From: Spirosoma sordidisoli
Lineage (GTDB): Bacteria > Bacteroidota > Bacteroidia > Cytophagales > Spirosomataceae
Direction: 5' to 3'
Length of the DNA: 64,000 bases
Assembly: GCF_004138325.1 (NCBI RefSeq)
Contig: NZ_SBLB01000002.1
Location: 372,001 to 436,000, forward strand
Within the stretch, counting starts at the first letter, position 1. The number at the start of each line of letters is the position of its first letter. The notes beneath the pieces are model-generated. The model searched no databases, was not told where the DNA came from, and saw only the letters and a list, made by a program, of their open reading frames with translations. Of the stretch, positions 26,684-35,502 are shown piece after piece. The translations under genes and the position numbers were made by a program.

Positions 26684-27343
26684 TGAGAACAACAGGTGCC
26701 GCACAAAGGCCAGCAGTTTGCTTTGGTCTTTAGGCTGGCCGAAGTCGGTGAGGGAGGGCAGGTTTTCCATAAAGAACGCCTGGTGGTGGATAGTCTCGAT
26801 CAGCGAACTGGCCCGCGACCGGGCGTAGGGGTAGCCGGGGCGTAGTTCGAGAATGATACCCGCAATACGACCGACCAGGTCTTTGTACGGTTTGAACAAC
26901 TGCTGCCGGTTGTCTTCCGTGACGTGTCGGGTCAGGTAGGCTTTGCTGGCTTCGCAGATTACGATATTATGCAGCGCCCGCAGGTCGATGTCGTCGGTAA
27001 GGGGGTTTTCAAGATCGGTCAGCAGCAACAGATGCAGGAGTCGCTCCAGCTTTTCGTGAGGATCGGCCAGGTTATTGGTCCGGAAGACCAGCTGGAAGTC
27101 GAGCCACTGCCAGTACCAGGCAACCAGGTAAACCAGCAACCGATGTTTGTTCTCGAAATAGCGATAGATACTGGCTTCTTTGGTGCCCATGCGATCGGCC
27201 AGCTTCCGGAAGGTGGCATCTTCAAAGCCAATTTCGTCGAACAGTAAGATGCCCTGCCGGACAATCCGCCGACCTAATTCAGACCCTTCCGGATCACGCA
27301 AGAAAAGCCGCTCGTTCATGCGGACGTGTACTGAATACTCCAT
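26657..27343 (-). CDS. TetR/AcrR-family transcriptional regulator
   Basis: 228 residues. The DNA-binding domain is near residues 24-70: IVRQGILLFDEIGFEDATFRKLADRMGTKEASIYRYFENKHRLL, an HTH with the TetR-typical YRYFxxKxxLL end. The C-terminal ligand domain is unassigned. It is divergent from the export operon at 27495, and the 151-bp gap carries two tandem palindromic sites (27428-27463) likely to be its operator. It could also act on the RND pair at 21846-26228, but a plus-strand gene intervenes. Regulation of the exporter is inferred from layout. Confidence 0.9.
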   Translation of the reverse strand: MEYSVHVRMNERLFLRDPEGSELGRRIVRQGILLFDEIGFEDATFRKLADRMGTKEASIYRYFENKHRLLVYLVAWYWQWLDFQLVFRTNNLADPHEKLERLLHLLLLTDLENPLTDDIDLRALHNIVICEASKAYLTRHVTEDNRQQLFKPYKDLVGRIAGIILELRPGYPYARSRASSLIETIHHQAFFMENLPSLTDFGQPKDQSKLLAFVRHLLFSSLAMPILD

Positions 27344-27412
27344 TGATCCGGCTATTTAACCACCTGGACTAAAAATTAAAAGCAAAGTAAGCAGATAACC
27401 CTGAATAAGAGT

Positions 27413-27420
27413 TATGTTTG
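27413..27420 (+). promoter_or_regulatory. Candidate Bacteroidota -7 box (TATGTTTG)
   Basis: TATGTTTG matches TAnnTTTG exactly and lies 75 bp upstream of the ATG at 27495. The first palindrome follows 7 bp later, at the expected start of transcription. No clear -33 TTTG is seen at the ideal spacing. Confidence 0.4.
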
Positions 27421-27427
27421 CAAGGTA

Positions 27428-27463
27428 GATAGTAATACTATCAAAATAGATATAATTGCTATC
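27428..27463. promoter_or_regulatory. Two tandem 15-bp palindromic operator-like sites
   Basis: Site 1, GATAGTAATACTATC (27428-27442), has perfect 7-bp arms around a central A. Site 2, GATATAATTGCTATC (27449-27463), keeps the outer GATA/TATC. Their centres are 21 bp (two helical turns) apart, in the divergent region between the TetR gene and the export operon. The same 15-mer (complementary orientation) recurs at 35803-35817 upstream of isocitrate dehydrogenase. Confidence 0.6.
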
Positions 27464-27494
27464 TTTTTAAGTAGTTACATACACAAATCTAACC

Positions 27495-28313
27495 ATGAAC
27501 CGTTTAATTAATCGAACATATATTATCCTGTGTCAAATCAGAAACTGGATTGGTACCAGCCTGCTCTATATATTCTCGGATACGGCCGCAGAGGCCCAGT
27601 CGCTGATTGCCGGTATTCCGAGTGCCGATGTAGCTCGCAGAGGTCATGTTGAATATACGCACGAAAGTCAGTGGGCGTCTGAAGCTGGCAAGCTGAAATG
27701 GAACAGCTTCAACTTTCTGACCTACGGCATCGCCAAACGGACAGAACTAGCTGTTTCTGTTGTAAATGTGGGGTCGCCGGGAACCGAAAACGTAGCGGTA
27801 GGGATTGGTTATAAAACCATCATACCTTTGCAACAGGGAGAGGATGCCGGCATGTTTCGTGAACGAAAGCTGTCGATCGGGCAAATGGCTTATGTGGCGG
27901 TAGGACCTGAACGAAACATTGTTCGCGATCGGGTAGGTGGGTGGCTATACAGTCACGTCAGTACCCGTCTGTCACCGACGCGAACCCGTTTAACAGCGGG
28001 CATGAGTTATGGCTCATCGCACGTGTTCGGTTTCCGGAGAGCCAGGATGCAAGGGGTAGGTGGGTTGCCGGAAACCAGCCCCCAGCGGATTCCGTTGACA
28101 CCCCTGAGCTTTATAGGCGGTATTGAACAGCCCATAACCCGCCACGTTGGTCTGCTGGCTGACTGGATTTCGGGGCGTCACGACATTGCCGCTCTCATCA
28201 CCGGGGTGCAGCTCAACATTGGTCACCAGGTGCTGATTCTGGCTTACAAACGGGCTAACGATCAGGTTTCAGACACAAATGCATTAGTAACTGAAGTGAT
28301 GATTCACTTCTAA
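27495..28313 (+). CDS. Hypothetical outer-membrane-type protein at the head of the export operon
   Basis: 272 residues. The N-terminus is hydrophobic (IILCQIRNWIGTSLLYIF) and ends near AEAQ, a possible though irregular signal peptide. The rest has alternating strands (FNFLTYGIAKRTELAVSVVNVG, LSFIGGIEQPITRHVGLLAD, VLILAYKRAND) and a C-terminus ending VMIHF, an aromatic last residue as in outer-membrane beta-barrels. I recognise no named family. The next gene follows after 20 bp, so it is probably the first gene of the ABC/HlyD/TolC operon and could be an outer-membrane accessory or cargo-related protein. Confidence 0.6.
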   Translation: MNRLINRTYIILCQIRNWIGTSLLYIFSDTAAEAQSLIAGIPSADVARRGHVEYTHESQWASEAGKLKWNSFNFLTYGIAKRTELAVSVVNVGSPGTENVAVGIGYKTIIPLQQGEDAGMFRERKLSIGQMAYVAVGPERNIVRDRVGGWLYSHVSTRLSPTRTRLTAGMSYGSSHVFGFRRARMQGVGGLPETSPQRIPLTPLSFIGGIEQPITRHVGLLADWISGRHDIAALITGVQLNIGHQVLILAYKRANDQVSDTNALVTEVMIHF

Positions 28314-28333
28314 AACCCAACAGAAATTAAACA

Positions 28334-29335
28334 ATGGCAACTTCAACGTCATCTGATCCAACACCAACACCAACACAACGACTGATCCGGCTGCTCAGTA
28401 ATGATAAAAAAGACATTGGCTACATCTACCTGTACGCGCTGGTTACGGGACTGATCAGTCTGTCGCTGCCGCTGGGTATCCAGGCCGTATTCAACCTGGT
28501 ATCGGGCGGGTTAGTCTTCAGTTCGGTTTATTTGCTGATAGGCCTCGTTATTCTGGGGGTACTGTTGTCTGGTTTACTGCTCGTGAGCCAGATGATGCTG
28601 GTCGAAGTGCTGCAGCAGCGGGTGTTCGCCAAGGCGGCCTTCGAATTTACCTACCGACTGCCCCGCATCCAGCCCGACGCGTTTGCAGGGTATTATCCGC
28701 CCGAGCTGATGAACCGTTTTTTCGATGTGCTGACCATCCAGAAAGGGATGCCCAAGCTGTTGATCGACCTGACAGCTGCTGCGGTGCAGATTCTGTTCGG
28801 TATCATTCTGCTGTCGGCCTACCACCCGGTCTTTCTGGCTTTTGGTTTGTTCACCATGCTGGCTATCGTCGGCATTTGCTGGATATACGGGCCGGTCGGG
28901 TTGAAAACCAGCCTGAACGAGTCGAAATACAAGTACAAGGTAGTGGCCTGGCTCGAAGATGTAGCCCGTGATCTGCCCATTCACCGGCACCGGACCGATT
29001 CGCTGGAAACCATCGACCGGATGGATGAACTGGTGGCGAGCTACGTGACTTACCGGAATCAGCATTTTAGCGTACTGCGCCGGTTCTTTTACAGTGGTGT
29101 CGCATTCAAGACCATCGTAACCGGGGGGCTGCTGATTCTGGGGACTACCCTGGTAGTTGGCCGCGAAATGTCGCTTGGGCAGTTTGTTGCCGCCGAGTTG
29201 GTGATCGTTCTGATTACGAGCTCGGTCGATAAACTCATGTCAGGCATCGATACCGTATTCGACATGCTGACGGCCGTCGAAAAAATTGGTTACGTAACCG
29301 ATCTTCCTTTATCTGATTTACACCTTACCGATTAA
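28334..29335 (+). CDS. ABC-exporter transmembrane domain without nucleotide-binding domain
   Basis: 333 residues, matching only the membrane domain of type I secretion/HlyB-like exporters. Hydrophobic segments fall at ~res 30-50, 63-85, 150-170, 172-190, 257-277 and 283-302, and the protein ends in the linker SSVDKLMSGIDTVFDMLTAVEKIG, just where an ATPase domain would begin. No Walker A, LSGGQ or Walker B motif exists in this gene, in any frame of the 118 bp after it, or in neighbouring genes. There is no C39 peptidase. It is followed by hlyD and tolC genes. It either borrows an ATPase encoded elsewhere or is a passive partner. Confidence 0.8.
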   Translation: MATSTSSDPTPTPTQRLIRLLSNDKKDIGYIYLYALVTGLISLSLPLGIQAVFNLVSGGLVFSSVYLLIGLVILGVLLSGLLLVSQMMLVEVLQQRVFAKAAFEFTYRLPRIQPDAFAGYYPPELMNRFFDVLTIQKGMPKLLIDLTAAAVQILFGIILLSAYHPVFLAFGLFTMLAIVGICWIYGPVGLKTSLNESKYKYKVVAWLEDVARDLPIHRHRTDSLETIDRMDELVASYVTYRNQHFSVLRRFFYSGVAFKTIVTGGLLILGTTLVVGREMSLGQFVAAELVIVLITSSVDKLMSGIDTVFDMLTAVEKIGYVTDLPLSDLHLTD

Positions 29336-29453
29336 TGAAAACGAAGCAGGGCCGCAGAACGGGGTCAATCAGGTCCCATGAAGTAGCTTGGGATTTTCCC
29401 ACGACGATTATCGTTACTGGCTTGGTACTCATTATACACTACGTACAGACACT

Positions 29454-30812
29454 ATGCTAAACATATCGAATCAACGGGTCGATGAAGAACTCTTCAACCA
29501 CTATCCGCTCAAAACGCTGCGTACCCTGCCCCATACGGACGCCGGCCGCCGGTTAGGCCGTTGGATGGCGTTTATTCTGCTGGTCGGCCTGGCTGTCATG
29601 TTTCTGCCCTGGCAGCAGAATATCAACGGAGAAGGTAAGCTAACGGCCCTGACGCCAAAAGATCGTCCGCAGACGGTACAGAATGCCATTGCAGGCCGGA
29701 TTGAACGCTGGAACGTGCAGGAAGGCCAGTACGTCAAGGCGGGGGATACGCTGCTGGTGATCTCCGAGATCAAGGACGAATACTTTGATCCCAACCTGCC
29801 CCAGCGGCTCGACGAGCAACTGGGTGCCAAACAGGGAACCAGTGATGCGACCGTCGCCAAAATTCAGGCGCTCGACAACCAGATTACAGCGCTTCGGGCG
29901 GGCCTGAAAGTGAAGCTGGAGGCTGCGCGCAACAAGGTCAAGCAAAGTGAGTTCAAGGTACAGGCCGATCGGGCCGACCTGACGGCCATTCGTAAAAACT
30001 ACCAGATTGCGCTCGACCGGCTCGATCGTTTCGAGAAAGGGTATAAAAACGGGCTGTTTTCGCTGACCGATCTTGAGTCGCGCCGACTGAAGGTGCAGGA
30101 AGACTATGCTAAGGTTGTTTCGCAGGAGAACAAGCTAAATGTCTCGCAGCAGGAGCTCGTCAACGCGCGGCTGGACCTGACAACCATTGAGGCCGATTAT
30201 CAGGAGAAGCTGGCCAAGGCCGAATCGGACCGAAGTTCGGCTGTGTCCTACCTGGCCGAAGCCGGGGGCGAAATATCCAAACTACGGAATAAAATCAGTA
30301 GTGTCGACGTACGCCGGGGACTGTACATTGTGCGGGCCCCGCAGAACGGCTACGTGGTGCGCTCACTGAAGGCTGGTATAGGCGAGACCATCAAAGAAGG
30401 CGAATCCATTGCTACCCTCCAGCCGGACAACCCGGCGCTGGCTGTTGAGCTATACGTGCGGGCTATGGACGTACCCCTGATTCAGCGGGGCCGCACCGTT
30501 CGGTTACAGTTCGATGGCTGGCCGGCGATTCAGTTCTCGGGCTGGCCGGCCGTAGCGGTTGGTACGTTTGGTGGCGAAGTGGTCGTGATTGATGCCGTCA
30601 GTAGTGTAGGCGGGAAATACCGACTGCTGGTCAGCCCCAAAGTACAGAAGGGCGATCAGCCCTGGCCAAGTCAGCTGCGGGTCGGATCGGGCGTGTATGG
30701 TTGGGTCATGCTCGACGACGTACCAGTCTGGTACGAACTCTGGCGTCAGTTAAACGGCTTCCCGCCCAGTTTGCAGGAAGAACCCACCGAGGAGAAAGGA
30801 GCTAAAAAATGA
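29454..30812 (+). CDS. HlyD-family periplasmic adaptor
   Basis: 452 residues from the ATG at 29454 (MLNISNQRVDEELF); an ATG at 29388 would add 22 unconvincing residues. One N-terminal membrane helix (~res 39-55, WMAFILLVGLAVMFLPW), a lipoyl half (AIAGRIERWNVQEGQYVKAGDTLL), a long coiled coil (~res 115-275) with LFSLTDLESRRLKVQEDYAK, the second lipoyl half (VRAPQNGYVVRSLKAGIGET) and a beta-barrel domain follow in order. This is the type I secretion adaptor layout. Its stop overlaps the tolC start (ATGA). Confidence 0.9.
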   Translation: MLNISNQRVDEELFNHYPLKTLRTLPHTDAGRRLGRWMAFILLVGLAVMFLPWQQNINGEGKLTALTPKDRPQTVQNAIAGRIERWNVQEGQYVKAGDTLLVISEIKDEYFDPNLPQRLDEQLGAKQGTSDATVAKIQALDNQITALRAGLKVKLEAARNKVKQSEFKVQADRADLTAIRKNYQIALDRLDRFEKGYKNGLFSLTDLESRRLKVQEDYAKVVSQENKLNVSQQELVNARLDLTTIEADYQEKLAKAESDRSSAVSYLAEAGGEISKLRNKISSVDVRRGLYIVRAPQNGYVVRSLKAGIGETIKEGESIATLQPDNPALAVELYVRAMDVPLIQRGRTVRLQFDGWPAIQFSGWPAVAVGTFGGEVVVIDAVSSVGGKYRLLVSPKVQKGDQPWPSQLRVGSGVYGWVMLDDVPVWYELWRQLNGFPPSLQEEPTEEKGAKK

Positions 30813-32260
30813 TGCGTTTGACGTTTCGCTGGCAGTCTTCGGTATTCCGAAGGCTGATGCTGGTGGCCGGTGTCGTGTTCCTGTCAACGGTCCAGGCCGT
30901 CTGTCAGCCCGACACAACCGTTTTTCCGGCTCAGGCCTTTTACGAACTTATTCGGCTCCACCACCCCATTGTTAAACAGGCTGGCTTGTTTGGTCAGGAA
31001 GCCGAACAGGTACTGATGCAGGCCAGAGGGGCTTTTGACCCGAAATTGAGTACCTATTATGACCGGAAAGAATTTGCCCGGACCCTGTATTACGACCACT
31101 GGCAAAATAAGCTGTCGGTTCCCCTGTGGGTGAGCGGCATCGATCTGAACGTGTCGTATGATCGCAACAACGGGAAGTACATCAACCCGCAGGAAACCAC
31201 CCCGCCATCGGGACTGGCGGGTGTAGGACTGGCGATGCCGATCGGGCAGGCGATGCTGATCGATGCCCGGCGCAACGCCGTTCGTCAGGCCCGGCTGCTC
31301 ATAAACCTGGCCGAAGCCGATCGGGTCAAGCAGGTCAACAAAACCCTCTTCGACGCGGCTAAAACCTATTGGGAGTGGTTCCTGGCTCATCGGCAACGGC
31401 GGTTACTCGTTGAGGGCTATGACCTGGCCGACCGCCGGTTCCGGGCGTTGCGCGAACGGGCACTCCTGGGCGATGCGGCCATGATCGATACGACCGAAGC
31501 GCTGATTACCGTGCAGGACCGACTGGTGCAGCGGCAGCAGGCCGAACTGGACGAGCAGAATGCCCGCCTGCGCGTAAATACGTTTCTCTGGAATGCCGAA
31601 GGACAACCGGTCGAGTTGCCGGTTACGGCCATTCCGCAGGAGCCCTCGCTGGCCTCTCCGGACGAAAATCTACTCCAGGCGCTACTGGATCAGGCTGCGC
31701 AACGCCATCCGGAGCTGCTGAAACTTGACATCAAGAACCAGCAACTAACCCTGGAGGAGCGTTTCCGCCGGGCCATGATTCAGCCCCAGATTCAGCTGAA
31801 CGCCATGCTGCTCAGCGAAACGCCCCGCATCGATCTGCCCTATAACTGGAGTAGCTATTACGCCTTGCGGCCTCAGAACTATAAAGTAGGCCTCGACTTC
31901 GTATTCCCGTTGTTTCTGCGGAAAGAGCGTGGTAAACTGCGCGAAGTGCAGGTGAAAAACCAGCAGGTTGTCCTGGAGCGCCAGCAGACCGGCCGCGATA
32001 TTACCAATACGGTGCAGTCGGCGTATAACCAGCTGCAAACGCTGCAGCAGCAGATTGCCGTTCAGCAGCAGGTGATTGCCAACCAGCAGCGATTGCTGGA
32101 GGCTGAGCAGCAGAAATTCGAGATTGGCGAGAGCAGCCTTTTCCTGGTCAACTCCCGCGAGACCAAGCAGATCGACCTGCGCGTAAAGGGCGAGGAGTTG
32201 AAAACGAAGTATCAGAAAGCCATCGCCGAGCTGTATTTCGTAGCCGGAACGACCCAGTAA
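30809..32260 (+). CDS. TolC-family outer membrane efflux protein
   Basis: 483 residues with a signal peptide (VVFLSTVQAVCQ) and the long paired helices of TolC: GLFGQEAEQVLMQARGAFDPKL, LINLAEADRVKQVNKTLFDAAKTYW, and C-terminal LLEAEQQKFEIGESSLFLVNSRE, a family signature. It forms the exit channel for the preceding HlyD and ABC membrane domain, and might also serve the TolC-less RND pump at 21846. The first ATG overlaps the hlyD stop; a second ATG lies one codon later. Confidence 0.92.
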   Translation: MMRLTFRWQSSVFRRLMLVAGVVFLSTVQAVCQPDTTVFPAQAFYELIRLHHPIVKQAGLFGQEAEQVLMQARGAFDPKLSTYYDRKEFARTLYYDHWQNKLSVPLWVSGIDLNVSYDRNNGKYINPQETTPPSGLAGVGLAMPIGQAMLIDARRNAVRQARLLINLAEADRVKQVNKTLFDAAKTYWEWFLAHRQRRLLVEGYDLADRRFRALRERALLGDAAMIDTTEALITVQDRLVQRQQAELDEQNARLRVNTFLWNAEGQPVELPVTAIPQEPSLASPDENLLQALLDQAAQRHPELLKLDIKNQQLTLEERFRRAMIQPQIQLNAMLLSETPRIDLPYNWSSYYALRPQNYKVGLDFVFPLFLRKERGKLREVQVKNQQVVLERQQTGRDITNTVQSAYNQLQTLQQQIAVQQQVIANQQRLLEAEQQKFEIGESSLFLVNSRETKQIDLRVKGEELKTKYQKAIAELYFVAGTTQ

Positions 32261-32890
32261 TCAGGCACTCATGACGGTCAGCAGTTCGCTGATCATCATG
32301 GCCGTAGCGCCCCAAACCCGGTAGCCCTGTATCTGGTAGAAAGGCGCATCGACCAGCACCCCCCGAACTTCGATCTGGCTATCCCCGACAATGGTTTCGT
32401 CGAGAAGGGTAGCCAGATCAACTTCTACCACCGCTTCCACTTCCCGCGGGTCAGGGTAAAACTCGGGCCGGTGGGGGAGGATGCCTACAACGGGTTGTAC
32501 GTAGAAGTTGCTGGGGGGGATAAACAGCTCGGTCAGCAACCCCAGCACTTTTACGTCCGAAACCCGGATACCAATCTCTTCCTGAGCTTCGCGCAGGGCC
32601 GTACGGGTCAGATTTTCGTCGATGCGCTCCATTCGACCACCCGGAAACGCCATCTGGCCGGCATGAACGCCATCGTACTGGGGGCGCAGGATGAGGGGTA
32701 AATAAATAGAATTCTGATAGGGATAAAAACAGATCAGCACCGCGCTCCGCCGGGTACGCTCGTTGGGTTTGATACCGAGCCGAAAGCGGGAGGATGACGC
32801 CATCTTGGCGTGAGCCGCTTCGCCGGGTAAAGGTTCCCGCAGTCGTTGCCGAAGGTGTTCGGTAAAGGTATGAAACGTGGTGTCGATCAT
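32261..32890 (-). CDS. NUDIX hydrolase, CoA pyrophosphatase-like
   Basis: 209 residues. The Nudix box is intact at ~res 84-106 (GGRMERIDENLTRTALREA followed by QEEIGI), preceded by LPLILRPQYDGVHAGQMAFP, which matches the CoA-pyrophosphatase (YeaB/NUDT7) subgroup: LLTxR, HxGQxxFPGG. It would hydrolyse CoA or related dinucleotides to phosphopantetheine and 3',5'-ADP. Its last base directly abuts the stop of the convergent tolC gene, leaving no intergenic space. Confidence 0.9.
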   Translation of the reverse strand: MIDTTFHTFTEHLRQRLREPLPGEAAHAKMASSSRFRLGIKPNERTRRSAVLICFYPYQNSIYLPLILRPQYDGVHAGQMAFPGGRMERIDENLTRTALREAQEEIGIRVSDVKVLGLLTELFIPPSNFYVQPVVGILPHRPEFYPDPREVEAVVEVDLATLLDETIVGDSQIEVRGVLVDAPFYQIQGYRVWGATAMMISELLTVMSA

Positions 32891-32965
32891 GTATCTCTGC
32901 GGATTACAGCGTTTCGTATTCGGTGGATCAGCTGGCTAACCCACCGTAAACATAAGTCCGTAACC

Positions 32966-34549
32966 CTATTTATATAGCTTTACTAACTGCTCCGCACACC
33001 GTTCGCCATCCATAGCGGCCGAAACGATACCGCCTGCGTAGCCAGCGCCTTCGCCACACGGAAACAGGCGCCGGACATCGACGTGCTCGCAGGAGTCGCG
33101 ATCGCGGGGAATCCGTACGGGCGACGATGTACGACTTTCAACACCAATAACCTGCCCGTTGTTACTCAGATAGCCGCGCATTTTCCGGCCAAAATCGCGT
33201 AGTCCCTGCCGAAGGGGCTGCGCAATATGATCGGGCAGCACGTCTGCCATATCGACCGAAGCCAGACCGGGCTGGTAACTCGTTGGTAGCAGCATGTCGG
33301 ACACGTGCCCATCTACGAAGTCGGCTACCCGCTGAGCCGGTGCGGTTTGCGATGGTACTCCTTCCGACCGGCTACCCATCCGGCAGGCCCAGCGTTCGAG
33401 TTCCTGCTGCAGGGCCAGCCCGGCCAGCGGTCCTTCGTCGTCGTAGGGCTTCAGATCGGCTTCGGTGATGGCGACGACTAAGCCCGAATTGGCATATTTC
33501 GAGTCCCGGCGCGAGGGCGACATGCCGTTGACGACCAACTCGCCGGGGGCTGTGGCGGCCGGTACGATAAATCCACCCGGACACATACAAAACGAAAAAA
33601 CGCCCCGTTCTACCCCGCCATAGCGCGTCTGGGTAACCAGGCTGTACGATGCTGCCGGCAGGTAGTCGCCCCGCTCGGGCCGGTGGTACTGGAACTGGTC
33701 GATCAGCGACTGCTGGTGTTCAATCCGCACGCCCATGGCAAATGGTTTGGCTTCGATCCGGACGTCACGCTGCTGCAACAGGTAAAAGATATCCCGGGCC
33801 GAATGCCCCGTTGCCAGAATAACCCCGATGCCGTGGAGGTCCTGTCCGTCGGCGGTCACCACGCCACGCAACTCGCCCCCGCTCAGCATGAGATCCGTTA
33901 CTTTGGTGTCGAAGCGGACCTCGCCCCCGGCGCGGAGAATGGTTTCGCGCAGATCGGCCACCACGTTGGGTAGTTTGTTGGTACCAATGTGCGGATGCGC
34001 ATCGACCAATATCTGATCCGTTGCGCCGTGCGCGACAAATATTTCGAGTATCCGCCGAACATCGCCCCGTTTGGTTGAGCGGGTGTATAGTTTGCCATCG
34101 GAATACGTACCGGCACCTCCTTCGCCAAAACAATAGTTCGACTCGGGGTTGACGATATGGTCTTTGTTGATAGCCGCCAGATCCCGACGGCGGGCGCGTA
34201 CGTCGCTGCCCCGTTCCAGCACGATGGGTTTTATACCCAGCTCAATCAGGCGTAGCGCAGCGAACAAGCCGGCTGGTCCGGCCCCGACCACAATAGCCTG
34301 GGGTGCCTGGCTAACGTCGTGTTGAGGCTTCTGGTACTGAATCAGGGGAGGAGGAGTTACACCGACGTACACCTCGGCGTCGACGTGAACCCGAACCTGC
34401 CAGCCGCGGGCATCGACCGATTGCCGGCGTTTGCGCACATGGGCAGGTACATCGGCAGGAAGTCGAAGCGCCCGAAATGCCTGCTCCTGAAAAAGTTGAT
34501 CGTCGAAAGCCTGTTCCGGATCGAGCGTTAGCGAAAGCTGATGAATCAT
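32966..34549 (-). CDS. FAD-dependent oxidoreductase, COG2509 family
   Basis: 527 residues. An N-terminal ~85-residue alpha/beta domain (MIHQLSLTLDPEQAFDDQLF) precedes a Rossmann FAD site VVGAGPAGLFAALRLIELGI (~res 88-107) with the acidic strand end VLERGSD. Further conserved parts are CFGEGGAGTYSDGKLYTR (~res 140) and the C-terminal CGEGAGYAGGIVSAAMDGER. This matches the conserved uncharacterised dehydrogenase family COG2509, found widely in bacteria and plastids. The substrate is not known. Confidence 0.9.
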   Translation of the reverse strand: MIHQLSLTLDPEQAFDDQLFQEQAFRALRLPADVPAHVRKRRQSVDARGWQVRVHVDAEVYVGVTPPPLIQYQKPQHDVSQAPQAIVVGAGPAGLFAALRLIELGIKPIVLERGSDVRARRRDLAAINKDHIVNPESNYCFGEGGAGTYSDGKLYTRSTKRGDVRRILEIFVAHGATDQILVDAHPHIGTNKLPNVVADLRETILRAGGEVRFDTKVTDLMLSGGELRGVVTADGQDLHGIGVILATGHSARDIFYLLQQRDVRIEAKPFAMGVRIEHQQSLIDQFQYHRPERGDYLPAASYSLVTQTRYGGVERGVFSFCMCPGGFIVPAATAPGELVVNGMSPSRRDSKYANSGLVVAITEADLKPYDDEGPLAGLALQQELERWACRMGSRSEGVPSQTAPAQRVADFVDGHVSDMLLPTSYQPGLASVDMADVLPDHIAQPLRQGLRDFGRKMRGYLSNNGQVIGVESRTSSPVRIPRDRDSCEHVDVRRLFPCGEGAGYAGGIVSAAMDGERCAEQLVKLYK

Positions 34550-34766
34550 ACGATGAGAAGGCCGGTGTTTATCCGGCAGGAATTGACAAAACTACGCACA
34601 AAAAAGGCTGTTGACGGATAACAGGGGCCATTTTGTTTGGGTTCGTTACCGGTAAATTACTTATACAGCACTGGCTGTAAGAAGCGGCCAGGCAGGGCAT
34701 TCGCGCACTTTTTTAAACTACTGTAAAATGGTAGAGTTATATACGTCAACACGATCGACTCAACGT

Positions 34767-35195
34767 ATGAAACAGATACTTGCCACCTTCGCCTGCGCCT
34801 GGTTGATAACCGGGGCGGCTCTGGCCCAGCAGCGCACTAATTCTACCGCTACCCAATCATCAGGAACAACAACCAATGTCGGCACTGGCAATACGCTCGA
34901 GCAGAACAGCGCGGGCAGTGTAACCACCGGAGCAGCTACCAATGGCTCTGCCAACTCGACCCCGCCCAATTCGGCCAGTACGAACACCAGCAACGGGGCA
35001 ACGGCGACATCGGGGCTAAATAACACCCTGGAGCAGAACAGTGCGGCAACCGTTACATCGGCCAACGGCCCTACAACAACCACGACGGATGCGCGCAGTA
35101 GCACCATGACGGGTGGTACGTCGACCAAAGCCCGCACTAAAAAAGAGAATCTGGTAAACCTGAAGCCTAATAAAGACCCGAAGAAAGACCAGTAA
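34767..35195 (+). CDS. Small secreted low-complexity protein with two NTLEQNSA repeats
   Basis: 142 residues from the ATG at 34767, chosen because it gives the clean signal peptide MKQILATFACAWLITGAALA; an ATG at 34728 would place 13 polar residues before it. The mature chain is rich in Thr, Ser, Asn, Gly and Ala, has no cysteine, and contains NTLEQNSA twice (~res 40 and ~res 88). It ends in a basic tail with KKENLVNLKPNKDPKKDQ. No known domain. It is followed 35 bp later by a related-looking but frameshifted gene. Confidence 0.7.
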   Translation: MKQILATFACAWLITGAALAQQRTNSTATQSSGTTTNVGTGNTLEQNSAGSVTTGAATNGSANSTPPNSASTNTSNGATATSGLNNTLEQNSAATVTSANGPTTTTTDARSSTMTGGTSTKARTKKENLVNLKPNKDPKKDQ

Positions 35196-35230
35196 AACGG
35201 TTTTATAGGGCCATCAATCACGGAATCGAC

Positions 35231-35502
35231 ATGAACAACTCCTGATCATAGCCGTCTTAGCCGCCCTGCCAACGCTGGTCAACGCCCAGCGGGAAAGTGT
35301 AAAAAGCGGTAACAAATACAACAGCGCAGCGGCCCGGGTTCCTGACGCGGAGAAAGAGCGGGTTGCGGCCGAGAAGTTTAACGGTCAGAAACCCGATCGG
35401 CCGCAGAAGCCCAAACCCAAATCGGGCAAGCTGCCTGTACAAGGCCCTACGGAGAACGGAGGCCGGGTAAAGAATCCGACTACTAAAAGCGGGAATCGCT
35501 AG
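35231..35502 (+). pseudogene. Small secreted basic protein gene, frameshifted at codon 2
   Basis: The ATG at 35231 reads only ATGAACAACTCCTGA. The frame from 35239 onward is open for 87 codons to TAG (35500-35502) and opens with LLIIAVLAALPTLVNAQ, a near-perfect signal-peptide core and cleavage site. Adding one A to the AA at 35234-35235 would give MKQLLIIAVLAALPTLVNAQ, parallel to the MKQ start of the gene before. The mature part is ~70 residues, basic and Pro/Lys-rich (KPDRPQKPKPKSGKLPVQ). It is either a genuine single-base deletion or a homopolymer sequencing error. Confidence 0.65.

Noticed and set aside
21846..27343. TetR protein as the repressor of the adjacent HAE1 RND pump
   Set aside because: A plus-strand DUF1801 gene intervenes and no copy of the palindrome lies upstream of the adaptor gene at 26228; the divergent exporter is a better target. 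Not excluded.
28334..29453. Frameshifted remnant of an ABC ATPase domain after the membrane domain
   Set aside because: The 118 bp to hlyD is far too short and shows no Walker or signature motif in any frame. The gene ends cleanly at the domain boundary.
34767..35195. Calling the repeat protein a curlin (CsgA-like)
   Set aside because: Only two units are present and the full Q-x-G-x-x-N-x-A-x3-Q pattern is not met.
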